DNA of 64,000 nt from contig NZ_CP061274.1 of the NCBI RefSeq assembly GCF_014775655.1, positions 186,001 through 250,000 of the forward strand. Direction: 5' to 3'. A program made the translations under genes and the position numbers. The notes beneath the pieces are model-generated. The model worked only from the letters and a program-made list of their open reading frames with translations. It did no database searches and had not been told where the DNA came from. The DNA comes from Clavibacter zhangzhiyongii. Its GTDB lineage: Bacteria > Actinomycetota > Actinomycetes > Actinomycetales > Microbacteriaceae. Position 1 is the stretch's first letter, and the number at the start of each line of letters is the position of its first letter. This document shows positions 24,617 to 32,371 of this stretch, piece by piece.

Positions 24617-25657
24617 ATGGACAGCACGAACACGGCGCCCCGCCCGACGATGGCGCAGATCGCCGCGCGCGCCGGCACCACCGTCCCGACGGTCTCGAAG
24701 GTGCTCAACGGCGGCACGGACGTCTCCGAGGCGACCCGGGCGCGCGTGATGGCCGCCGCGCACGCCCTCGACTACCGCCGCCGTCCGCGCACCCGGGCGA
24801 CCGCGGCGGACGCGCGCGCCACCCGTGTGGTCGACGTCGTGGTCGGGCACATCGAGGGCAGCTGGATCGGCCCGGTGCTGAGCGCGATCGAGGAGGAGGC
24901 GTCCGTGGCGGGCGTCGACCTCGTGCTGACGCGGGCGCGGCCCGACGGGGAGTGGATCAGCCGGCTGCTCCGCCGGCCGTCGCTCGGCGCGATCCTCGTG
25001 CTCGTCGACGCGACGCCCGCCCACCTGCACACGCTGACGACCGCCGGCATCCCGGTGGTCGCGATCGACCCGAGCACCCGGCCGCCCGCCGAGGTGGCGA
25101 GCGTCGGCGCCACGAACTGGGAGGGCGGGCGCATCGCCGCGGAGCTGCTGATCGCGCGCGGGCACACGCGGATCGGCGTCATCGGCGGCGTGAAGGCGCA
25201 CCTGTTCGGCAGCGCGCGCATCGACGGCCTGATGACGGCGCTGCGCTCGGCGGGCATCGCCGTCCCCGACGCCCGCGTGGTCTTCTGCGACTGGGACCGG
25301 GAGCGCGCCCGCTCCGCCGCGGGCGCCATGCTCGCGGGCGCCGACCGCCCGACCGCGATCTTCGCCTGCTCCGACGTGATGGGCCTCGGGGTCTACGAGG
25401 CCGCCGACGACGCGGGGCTGCGGATCCCCGACGACCTCAGCGTCGTCGGCTTCGACGGCGTGCAGGAGTCGGCGTGGGCGATGCCGCCCATGACCACCGT
25501 CCGCCAGCCGATCGCCGAGATGGGCGCCGCGGCGTTCCACATGCTGCAGCAGGCGGACCGCGCCGGCCGCACGCGCGCGGCCGGGCCGGCCGGGTCGCGC
25601 ATGGAGCTGGAGACCGAGCTGGTGCTGCGCGGATCCGTCGCGGAGCCGCGCGCGTAG
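24617..25657 (+). CDS. LacI-family transcriptional regulator
   Basis: A 346-residue repressor. The headpiece TMAQIAARAGTTVPTVSKVLNG is a standard LacI helix-turn-helix (about 12-33), followed by the hinge region. The effector domain is periplasmic-binding-protein-like: VGHIEGSWIGPVLSAIEEEA, VVAIDPSTRP, ILFACSDVMGLG-type segment as AIFACSDVMGLGVYEAADD, and DDLSVVGFDGVQE, then TTVRQPIAEMG. TAGGCT lies 7 bases before ATG, so translation is probably leaderless. Probable targets are its own gene and the GH36-like gene, through the TTGCGCAA sites. The inducer would be a galactoside or similar sugar. Confidence 0.92.
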   Translation: MDSTNTAPRPTMAQIAARAGTTVPTVSKVLNGGTDVSEATRARVMAAAHALDYRRRPRTRATAADARATRVVDVVVGHIEGSWIGPVLSAIEEEASVAGVDLVLTRARPDGEWISRLLRRPSLGAILVLVDATPAHLHTLTTAGIPVVAIDPSTRPPAEVASVGATNWEGGRIAAELLIARGHTRIGVIGGVKAHLFGSARIDGLMTALRSAGIAVPDARVVFCDWDRERARSAAGAMLAGADRPTAIFACSDVMGLGVYEAADDAGLRIPDDLSVVGFDGVQESAWAMPPMTTVRQPIAEMGAAAFHMLQQADRAGRTRAAGPAGSRMELETELVLRGSVAEPRA

Positions 25658-25663
25658 GCGGCC

Positions 25664-26554
25664 TCAGCCCGCCCGGGTCCCGTGCTCGCGCAGCTTCGCG
25701 ATGAGGTCCTCGATGAGCCAGCGCGTGTCGAACGCCTCGCAGACGCGGATCCGCGGGCCGGCCGCGTCGGCCGCCTCGCCCGCCTCGAGCTCCCCGTCCG
25801 CCGTGAAGCGGGGCGCCTGCCGCATCCGCCACCGGCCGCCGGCCGGGTTCATGACCGCGCCGATCGCCGGGCTGTCGCCGAGCGAGCGGAGGTCGAGCGG
25901 GCCGTACGGGATCGTGCGGTTGAACGCGATCACCCCGTCGACGAGGTGGTCGGCCAGCGCGCTCGTGCCGCCGAGCCGCGTGCGCAGCTCCGCGTGCCCG
26001 ACGCCGACCATCGTGTAGACGGGCAGGGGGATCTGCCACACGGCGAGCCCTGAGGCCATGACCACGTTCGCCGCGGTCACGTCGTTGGCGAGGTTGAACT
26101 CGGGCCGGTACGCCGCGACCTCGCCGTCGTACGGCGGCCCGCCGACCCACACCACGACCACGTCGCGCGACGCCATCGCGGGCTCCGCGAGCAGGGCGCT
26201 GGCGACGTCCGTGAGCGGCCCGAGCACGGCGATCCACAGCCGGCCGGCGTCGCGCATCGCCTCCTCGACCATCAGCCGGGAGCCCTCCGACGGGACGGGC
26301 GTGCGGGCGTCGGGGAGCGGATCCGGCGCCCCGTCGAGCACCCTCACGGAGGATCCGGCGAGGCCCGTCACGAGATCGATCTCGCGGCGCGACGCGGCCA
26401 TGCTGCCCGGCTGTCCGAAGTGCGCGGCGACGACCGCGCGCACGTCGAGCGTCTCCGTGAGGAGCGCCTGCGCGACGGCGAACTGGTCGTCGACCTCGTT
26501 CGCCGCGTCGGTGCTGACGATGAGGCGGTGCGGCGCGGGCGTCCGCCCGGTCAC
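25664..26554 (-). CDS. Nucleoside hydrolase (IunH-type)
   Basis: A 296-residue protein starting at GTG that overlaps the stop of the LacI gene upstream. The N-terminal metal motif is VSTDAANEVDDQFAVAQAL, a variant of D-x-D-x-x-D-D in which the first residues are D-A-A-N-E-V-D-D. The middle has LWIAVLGPLTDVASAL and the conserved EFNLANDVTAANVV, equivalent to the E-x-N-x-x-x-D substrate region of nucleoside N-ribohydrolases. It would cleave ribo- or related N-glycosides to base and sugar. Coupling to a carbohydrate repressor suggests that the true substrate may be an imported glycoside rather than salvage nucleosides. Confidence 0.83.
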   Translation of the reverse strand: MTGRTPAPHRLIVSTDAANEVDDQFAVAQALLTETLDVRAVVAAHFGQPGSMAASRREIDLVTGLAGSSVRVLDGAPDPLPDARTPVPSEGSRLMVEEAMRDAGRLWIAVLGPLTDVASALLAEPAMASRDVVVVWVGGPPYDGEVAAYRPEFNLANDVTAANVVMASGLAVWQIPLPVYTMVGVGHAELRTRLGGTSALADHLVDGVIAFNRTIPYGPLDLRSLGDSPAIGAVMNPAGGRWRMRQAPRFTADGELEAGEAADAAGPRIRVCEAFDTRWLIEDLIAKLREHGTRAG

Positions 26555-27603
26555 ACCGACTCCCGCTGCACCAGGCGCGTGGCGAGCACCGGCTGCCGGT
26601 CGACCTCGCGGCCCTCGATGGCGGCGATCACCGTCTCGGCGGCGACTCGGCCCATCTCCTCGAGCGGCTGGCGGATGGTGGTGAGCGGCGGATCCGACGT
26701 GGTCGCGATGATCACGTCGTCGAACCCGATGACGGAGACGTCGGTCGGCACGCGGCGGCCCGAGGCCTGGAGCATGCGGATCGCGCCCGCGGCCATGAGG
26801 TCGGAGGAGGCGAACACGCCGTCGATGGCCGGGTGCCGCTGGAGGAGCCGGGCCATGGCGGCCGCGCCGCTCTCGAGCGTGAACTCGGCGTGCACGATGG
26901 CGCCGTGCTCGATGCCCTGCGCGGTGAGCTCGTCGCGCCAGCCGCGGATGCGGTCGCGGGCCGGCTCCATGTCGTGCGGGCCGGCGATGATCCCGAGGGT
27001 CCGCCGCCCGGCGTCCGCGAGCGCGCGCGCCGCGAGCCGCCCGCCCCCGTGGTTGTCGGAGTCGACGATGATCGCGTCGTCCGCCAGGTCGCCGCGCGGC
27101 CGCCCCACCCAGGCCACGGGCACGGGGGAGTCGGCGAGGGTCTGGGCGAGGTGCGTGATCTCGTGCTGGAGGATCACGACGGCGCCGTCGACCGCGCGCG
27201 AGCGGAGGAAGCGGGGGATCCGGGCGGCGTCGTCCTGGTCGGCGGGCAGCAGCACCGGCTGGATCTCCGCCGCGTGCAGGCCCTTGGCCGCGCCCTTCAT
27301 CACCGACGTGAAGAAGGTGCCGGTGAGGCTGTCGAGCTCGTTGAACGCGATGATCAGCGCGATGGCGCCGGAGCGGCCGCCGCGCAGCATGCGGGCCGCG
27401 CTGTTCGCCTCGTAGCCGAGCTGCTTCGCCGCGTGCTCGACGGCCGCGGCCATGCGGGCGTCGACCGTGGTGCCGCCGGAGAGCACGCGCGCGGCCGTGG
27501 CGCGGGAGACGCCGGCCGCCTTCGCGACGTCGACCAGCGTGGGACGCGTCACCAGGCGCTCGCCCTCGGCTGCATGGATCTCCTCCCGGACAGGCGCCGT
27601 CAT
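26551..27603 (-). CDS. LacI-family regulator of the galactoside/arabinoside locus
   Basis: A 350-residue regulator. Helix-turn-helix at about residues 19-45: PTLVDVAKAAGVSRATAARVLSG. The effector domain includes SGAIALIIAFNEL, DGAVVILQHE, VDSDNHGGGRLAARAL, DGVFASSDLMAAGAI and DVSVIGFDDVIIA. The start has AGGAGGG about 12 bases upstream and a TAGGAT -10 (complement of 27622-27627). A near-palindrome GAGATCGATGTCTC lies just upstream of that -10 and a related one at the start of the divergent ABC operon, so it probably controls both, as well as the hydrolase genes at 31-38 kb. Downstream it is coupled to the nucleoside hydrolase. Confidence 0.92.
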   Translation of the reverse strand: MTAPVREEIHAAEGERLVTRPTLVDVAKAAGVSRATAARVLSGGTTVDARMAAAVEHAAKQLGYEANSAARMLRGGRSGAIALIIAFNELDSLTGTFFTSVMKGAAKGLHAAEIQPVLLPADQDDAARIPRFLRSRAVDGAVVILQHEITHLAQTLADSPVPVAWVGRPRGDLADDAIIVDSDNHGGGRLAARALADAGRRTLGIIAGPHDMEPARDRIRGWRDELTAQGIEHGAIVHAEFTLESGAAAMARLLQRHPAIDGVFASSDLMAAGAIRMLQASGRRVPTDVSVIGFDDVIIATTSDPPLTTIRQPLEEMGRVAAETVIAAIEGREVDRQPVLATRLVQRESV

Positions 27604-27631
27604 GGTCGCGAAGCCCTCCTGATCCTAGGCG

Positions 27632-27645
27632 GAGATCGATGTCTC
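27632..27645. promoter_or_regulatory. Operator of the LacI gene (GAGATCGATGTCTC)
   Basis: The imperfect palindrome has matching GAGA/TCTC arms around a central CG. It lies between the probable -35 and -10 (TAGGAT) of the LacI gene, suiting autorepression. Related sites are at 27712, 36248 and 38737. Confidence 0.55.
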
Positions 27646-27674
27646 ACCGTGCGGTCTCGGTTCCGCATCGTCGC

Positions 27675-27723
27675 TTGCACGATGGTGGCACGCGAGCTAC
27701 GGTGACGCCAAGAGATCGTTCTC
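27675..27723 (+). promoter_or_regulatory. Promoter and operator of the second sugar importer
   Basis: TTGCAC (27675-27680), a 17-bp spacer and TACGGT (27698-27703) form a good sigma-A-type promoter. GAGATCGTTCTC (27712-27723) lies at the expected transcription start, where a bound LacI protein would block RNA polymerase. The binding-protein GTG follows 60 bases later. Confidence 0.7.
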
Positions 27724-27783
27724 TCGGCCGGAGCGCTGACGCTCCGAGGAAGCCGCGCGAATCCCCGACGAAGAGGAAACATC

Positions 27784-29055
27784 GTGAGAAGAAGCTTGAC
27801 GGCCGTCGTCGCCGCAGCAGCAGTCGCCGTCGCCCTGACCGGATGCTCGTCCGGCGGAGGGGGCGGAGCATCGGACGACCCGAACGCGGAGGTCTCGTTC
27901 TGGTCGTTCACCGGCATCGGCGCCAAGGACGGCGTGGCCGAGTACCAGAAGAAGGAGCCCGACGCGAAGGTCAAGCTGACCGAGGTCGGCTCCACCACCG
28001 AGACGGCCACCGCGCTCACCGCGGCGCTGGCCGGCGGCAAGGTCCCCGACCTCGTCATGATCCAGAACGACGACCTCCCCCAGTTCGTCGAGAACAGCGC
28101 GAACTTCCTCGACCTCCGCACGCTCGGCGGCGACGACATCGCGGGCGAGTACCTCCCGTGGGCCGCGTCCGCCGCCACGGCGGAGGACGGCTCGGTCGTC
28201 GGCATCCCCACGGACGTCGGCGGCCTCGGCTTCGCGTACCGCGCCGACCTGTTCGAGCAGGCCGGCCTGCCGACCGACCCCGACGAGGTCGCGGCCATGT
28301 GGAAGGACTGGCCCTCGTTCATCGCGATGGGCGAGCAGTACACGAAGGCGACCGGCAAGCCGTTCGTCGACAACATCGAGACGAGCGTCTTCTTCTCCAC
28401 CGTCAACCAGGTGAGCGAGAAGTACTACTCGCCCGAGGGCGAGCTGGTCTACGACAAGAACCCGCAGGTCGAGGACGCGTTCCAGGTCGCGGTCGACACC
28501 CACGACGCCGGCATCAGCGCGGGCATCGCGGCGTGGTCGTCGGGCTGGGCGCCGGGCCGCGCGAACGGCGCGTTCGCCGTCACCATCGCGCCCTCGTGGA
28601 TCCTCCAGGGCATCAAGACCGACGCCCCCGACACCGCCGGGAACTGGCGCGTGGCGAGCGTCCCCGGCATCGGCGGCAACTGGGGCGGCAGCGTCATCGC
28701 CATCCCGGCGCGCGCCGAGCACCCGGAGGCGGCCTGGCAGTACATCGAGACGATGATGTCGGGTGAGGCCCAGCAGGAGCACTTCGAACGCACGGGCACC
28801 TTCCCGGCGGCCTCGGCCGCGGTCGAGAGCGAGGCGGTGTCGGCCTACACGGACGACTTCTTCGGCGACTCGAAGATCGGGCAGGTCATGTCCGAGTCCG
28901 TCACGAAGTTCCCGTCCTTCTACAACGGGCCCGACACGTCGCCCATCAACGCGGCCCTCCTCAACACGCTCGTCGAGCTGGAGGCGGGCAACGTCACCTC
29001 CGACAAGGCGTGGTCCGAGGCGCTCTCCACGGCCAAGACCGCCGTCGGCGACTGA
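27784..29055 (+). CDS. Sugar ABC transporter substrate-binding lipoprotein (CUT1)
   Basis: A 423-residue lipoprotein starting at GTG with GAAGAGGAAAC upstream. The signal peptide ends in VALTGC (cysteine about residue 21), followed by SSGGGGG. The solute-binding fold is evident from EVSFWSFTGIGAKDGVAEYQ, VPDLVMIQNDDLPQFVE, VVGIPTDVGGLGFAYRADL, and VTIAPSWILQGI, where the tryptophan-rich segment lines the sugar pocket. Neighbouring hydrolase genes suggest that the ligand is a galactose- or arabinose-containing oligosaccharide. It heads a three-gene import operon with no ATPase gene. Confidence 0.93.
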   Translation: MRRSLTAVVAAAAVAVALTGCSSGGGGGASDDPNAEVSFWSFTGIGAKDGVAEYQKKEPDAKVKLTEVGSTTETATALTAALAGGKVPDLVMIQNDDLPQFVENSANFLDLRTLGGDDIAGEYLPWAASAATAEDGSVVGIPTDVGGLGFAYRADLFEQAGLPTDPDEVAAMWKDWPSFIAMGEQYTKATGKPFVDNIETSVFFSTVNQVSEKYYSPEGELVYDKNPQVEDAFQVAVDTHDAGISAGIAAWSSGWAPGRANGAFAVTIAPSWILQGIKTDAPDTAGNWRVASVPGIGGNWGGSVIAIPARAEHPEAAWQYIETMMSGEAQQEHFERTGTFPAASAAVESEAVSAYTDDFFGDSKIGQVMSESVTKFPSFYNGPDTSPINAALLNTLVELEAGNVTSDKAWSEALSTAKTAVGD

Positions 29056-29123
29056 TCCCGTCCCACCCACCCGGCGGCCCGGCGCGCTCACGCTCCGGGC
29101 CGCCCCTCAGACGGAGGTACCCC

Positions 29124-30113
29124 ATGTCGACGGCGACATCACCCCGCACGAGCACCGAGCCACCCCCACCCCCGACCTCCCGGCGCGCGAAGGCGCCCGC
29201 GGTCCCGAAGGCCCGCCAGATCACGCAGTCGCTCTCCGAGCGCATCGCGCCGTACGCCTACGTCGCGCCCTTCTTCGTCATCTTCATCGTCTTCGGCCTG
29301 TTCCCCCTGGTCTTCACGTTCTACGTCTCGCTGTTCGACTGGAACCCGATCGGCAAGCAGACCTTCGTCGGGCTCGCGAACTTCCAGCAGCTCTTCGCCG
29401 ACGACCGGTTCTGGAACGCGCTCGTCAACACGTTCGCGATCTTCCTGATCTCGACGATCCCGCAGCTGCTGCTCGCGCTCTTCCTCGCGCACCTCCTGAA
29501 CCACGCCCGGCTCAAGTGGGCGAACTTCTTCCGCATGGCGCTGCTCGTGCCGTACATCACCTCGGTGGCCGCCACCGCGATCGTGTTCGCGCAGATCTTC
29601 GACCGGAACTTCGGCCTCATCAACTGGGTGCTGAGCCTGTTCGGCCTGCCGTCGGTCAACTTCATGGCGACCAACCACGGCTCGTGGATCCTCATCTCGG
29701 CCATGGTCATGTGGCGCTGGTTCGGCTACAACACGCTGCTGTACCTCGCCGGCCTCCAGGCGCTCCCGCGGGAGATGTTCGAGGCGGCGGCCGTCGACGG
29801 CGCATCCAGCTGGCAGCAGTTCCGGCACCTGACGATCCCGGCGCTCCGCCCGATCATCATCTTCACCGTGATCATGTCGACCATCGGCGGCCTGCAGATC
29901 TTCACGGAGCCGCTGCTCGCGGCGCCCGAGTCGGGCCTCACCTGCGGCGCCGGCCGGCAGTGCCAGACGCTCGCGCTGTTCCTCTACGAGCAGGGCTTCG
30001 GCCAGTTCAAGTTCGGCTACGGATCCGCCATCGGCGTCGTGCTGTTCGTGATCGTCGTGGTCGTCGCGCTCCTCAACTTCTACCTGTCCACCCGCACGAG
30101 GAAGGCGAGCTGA
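29124..30113 (+). CDS. Sugar ABC transporter permease, MalF-like
   Basis: A 329-residue membrane protein. A proline-rich cytosolic tail (about 1-42) is followed by six helices, beginning YAYVAPFFVIFIVFGLFPLVF. The motif FVGLANFQQLF after helix 1 and the coupling loop FEAAAVDGASSWQQFRHLTIP (EAA motif) are diagnostic. A cysteine pair in the last external loop (GLTCGAGRQCQT) is unusual for the family and could form a disulfide. ATG follows GGAGGTACCCC. Its stop overlaps the start of the next permease. Confidence 0.93.
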   Translation: MSTATSPRTSTEPPPPPTSRRAKAPAVPKARQITQSLSERIAPYAYVAPFFVIFIVFGLFPLVFTFYVSLFDWNPIGKQTFVGLANFQQLFADDRFWNALVNTFAIFLISTIPQLLLALFLAHLLNHARLKWANFFRMALLVPYITSVAATAIVFAQIFDRNFGLINWVLSLFGLPSVNFMATNHGSWILISAMVMWRWFGYNTLLYLAGLQALPREMFEAAAVDGASSWQQFRHLTIPALRPIIIFTVIMSTIGGLQIFTEPLLAAPESGLTCGAGRQCQTLALFLYEQGFGQFKFGYGSAIGVVLFVIVVVVALLNFYLSTRTRKAS

Positions 30114-31018
30114 TGTCCGACGTGATCGACCAGACCGTGTCACCGGTCGTCGCCGCACCCGTCACGAAGCGGTCGGCGCTGCCCAGGCGCCGGGGCAAGG
30201 GCGGCGGCATCAGCCCGATCGTCTACGTGTTCCTGAGCATCGCCGTGCTGATCTCGGTGTTCCCGCTCTACTACATGCTCGTCGTGGCCTCGGTGGGGGC
30301 GACCGCCGTCACCTCGATCCCGCCGCGCCTGTTCCCGGGCACGAACTTCTTCACCGTCGCCGGGAAGGTGTTCGACACGGTGCCGTTCATGCTGTCGCTG
30401 CTCAACAGCGTGATCGTCTCGACGACCGTCGCCGTGCTGTCCGCGGTGCTCTGCGCCATGGCCGGGTTCGCGTTCGCGAAGCTCACGTTCCCCGGGCGGA
30501 ACCTGCTGTTCCTCATCGTGCTGCTCACCATGACGGTGCCCGCGCAGCTCAGCGTGATCCCGCAGTACCTGATCATCAGCCAGCTCGGCTGGGTCGACAC
30601 GCTGCAGGCGATCATCGTGCCGGGCCTCGCGAGCGCGTTCGGGATCTTCTGGATGCGGCAGCACATGTCCACCACGGTGAGCGACGAGCTCATCCAGGCG
30701 GCCCGGCTCGACGGCGCGAACTCGTGGCAGCTCTTCTGGGGCGTCGCGTTCCCGGTGGTGCGGCCGGCCGCGTTCGTGCTCGGGCTCATCACCTTCACGG
30801 GCGTGTGGAACGACTTCATGTGGCCGTTCATCGTGCTGAAGTCGCCGGAGCTGTTCACGGTGCAGATCGCGCTGAAGCAGCTCCAGGCGAACCGGTCGAT
30901 CGACGTGGCGCTCGCCATGGGCGGGTCGTTCATGGCCACGCTGCCGCTCCTGATCCTGTTCTTCTTCGTCGGTCGACGGATGATCACGGGGATCATGGAC
31001 GGCGCCTTCAAGGGCTGA
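30113..31018 (+). CDS. Sugar ABC transporter permease, MalG-like
   Basis: A 301-residue membrane protein; its ATG overlaps the preceding stop (TGATG). Six helices: the first is IVYVFLSIAVLISVFPLYYMLV. MAGFAFAKLTFPGRNLL, the coupling loop IQAARLDGANSWQLFWGVAFP and VWNDFMWPFIVLK before the last helices are the MalG-type landmarks. It completes the importer. Transcription is probably ended by the long hairpin at 31025-31103, which also faces the convergent hydrolase operon. Confidence 0.93.
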   Translation: MSDVIDQTVSPVVAAPVTKRSALPRRRGKGGGISPIVYVFLSIAVLISVFPLYYMLVVASVGATAVTSIPPRLFPGTNFFTVAGKVFDTVPFMLSLLNSVIVSTTVAVLSAVLCAMAGFAFAKLTFPGRNLLFLIVLLTMTVPAQLSVIPQYLIISQLGWVDTLQAIIVPGLASAFGIFWMRQHMSTTVSDELIQAARLDGANSWQLFWGVAFPVVRPAAFVLGLITFTGVWNDFMWPFIVLKSPELFTVQIALKQLQANRSIDVALAMGGSFMATLPLLILFFFVGRRMITGIMDGAFKG

Positions 31019-31024
31019 CGCCCG

Positions 31025-31103
31025 CCGCACGACGACCACGACGACGCCGGCCGTCCGGATCCCTCGCGGGACCGGGCGGCCGGCGTCGTCGTCGTGCGGG
31101 CGG
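31025..31103. terminator. Bidirectional terminator hairpin
   Basis: ACGACGCCGGCCGTCCGG (31041-31058) pairs with 31072-31089 over 18 bp with one G-U, around a 13-base loop. The outer flanks CCGCACGACG and CGTCGTGCGGGCGG extend the stem with a small bulge. It sits exactly between two convergent operons (importer on plus, hydrolases on minus). Confidence 0.8.
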
Positions 31104-31114
31104 ATCGCCGCGGG

Positions 31115-32371
31115 TCAGGCGAGGCGGAGCAGGCGCACGCCGTGCGCCTCGACCTCGAGCGGGATGCCGCCGTCGACGACGGCCAGCTCCTCGCCGGTCC
31201 ACACGTCGACGGCGCGGGTGGCGTCCGGGCAGCCGAGGTCCGCCAGGTGCGCGGTGACGGAGCGGGGCGCGTCGCCCAGCTGGAAGACCGCGCGCCAGCG
31301 GGTGGATCCGCGCTCGGCCGCCCACACCACGAGGTCGCCGTCGCGCACGATCTCGCGGCTCGCGTCGCTGCCGAGCAGCTCGAGCACGTCGTCGTTCGTG
31401 AGGAGCGCGAGCGTCGCCGGATCCGTGTCGGGCAGGTGCCCGCCGAACATCAGGGGCGAGCGCAGCAGGCACCAGAGCGAGACCAGGGTGCGCTGCTCGG
31501 CCGGGGTGAAGCGGCTCCGCCGGTCGTCGCCGACGTGCGCGCGGATCCCGATGCGGCCGAGCGGCAGCATGTCGGCGTCGGCCCACCCGCCGGGCCGCTG
31601 GTGCGGTGCCCACCTCGCCGCGCGCTGGAACTGCTCGCGGAGGTGCGCCCAGTCGTCCCAGAAGTCGTCCGAGATCCGCCAGAGCTGCGCGGTCTCCCGC
31701 AGCAGGTCGAGGTTCTCGAGGGAGAGCTGCTTGCCGGGGGAGAGGCTGAGCGTCATCGGGCGGCCCGAGGCGGCGATCGCCCGGGAGACCGCGGTGATCT
31801 CGGCCGCCTGGATCGGCGGGTACAGCACGTCGTCGAGCTTCAGGTAGTCGACGCCCCAGCCCGCGAGCATCGCGAGGACCGAGTCGTAGTACTCCTGCGC
31901 GCCCGGGCGGGTCATGTCGACGCCGAAGTCGTCGGGGTTCCACGGGCACGGGTTCGCGGGGTCGGCGATGTCGGCGCAGGTGGCGTCGGATCCGAGCACG
32001 GGCAGCCGCTCCTCCGCCGCGCGCCGGGGCACGCCGCGCATGAGGTGCACGCCGAAGCGGAGGCCCATCGCGTGGATCCGCGCGGCCAGGTCGGCGAACC
32101 CGCGCCCGCCGGCCGACGACGGGAACCGGCCGACCGCGGGCTGCGGCCGGCCCCACGCGTCGAGCTCGGGCGCGGACACCTCCTGGTAGTCGGCCGTGCC
32201 GGGATCCGGCTCGTACCACTGGATGTCGACGACGACCGTGTCCCAGCCGTGCGGCAGGAGGTGCTCGGCCAGGTAGCGGGCGTTCTGCATCACCTCCTCC
32301 TCCGTGACGGAGGCGCCGAAGCAGTCCCAGCTGTTCCACCCCTGCGGCGGCCGGGCGCCCGCCGCGGTCAC
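31115..32371 (-). CDS. GH27-type alpha-galactosidase/beta-L-arabinopyranosidase-like hydrolase
   Basis: A 418-residue cytosolic enzyme, GTG start overlapping the arabinofuranosidase stop. The first strand PPQGWNSWDCFGASVTEEEV and DTVVVDIQWYEP are the GH27 opening motifs. The catalytic nucleophile lies in VDYLKLDDVLY (normally D-Y-L-K-x-D-N), and RISDDFWDDW carries the acid/base aspartate. LVSLWCLLRSPLMFGG is the usual G-x-x-L-x-x-S-P-L segment before the C-terminal beta domain (about 330-418). Lack of a signal peptide means that it acts on imported oligosaccharides. Whether it prefers alpha-D-galactose or beta-L-arabinopyranose cannot be decided here. Confidence 0.87.
   Translation of the reverse strand: MTAAGARPPQGWNSWDCFGASVTEEEVMQNARYLAEHLLPHGWDTVVVDIQWYEPDPGTADYQEVSAPELDAWGRPQPAVGRFPSSAGGRGFADLAARIHAMGLRFGVHLMRGVPRRAAEERLPVLGSDATCADIADPANPCPWNPDDFGVDMTRPGAQEYYDSVLAMLAGWGVDYLKLDDVLYPPIQAAEITAVSRAIAASGRPMTLSLSPGKQLSLENLDLLRETAQLWRISDDFWDDWAHLREQFQRAARWAPHQRPGGWADADMLPLGRIGIRAHVGDDRRSRFTPAEQRTLVSLWCLLRSPLMFGGHLPDTDPATLALLTNDDVLELLGSDASREIVRDGDLVVWAAERGSTRWRAVFQLGDAPRSVTAHLADLGCPDATRAVDVWTGEELAVVDGGIPLEVEAHGVRLLRLA

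Noticed and set aside
26372-26383. GAGATCGATCTC inside the nucleoside hydrolase gene.
   Set aside because: Again the codons for Glu-Ile-Asp-Leu, deep in a coding region.
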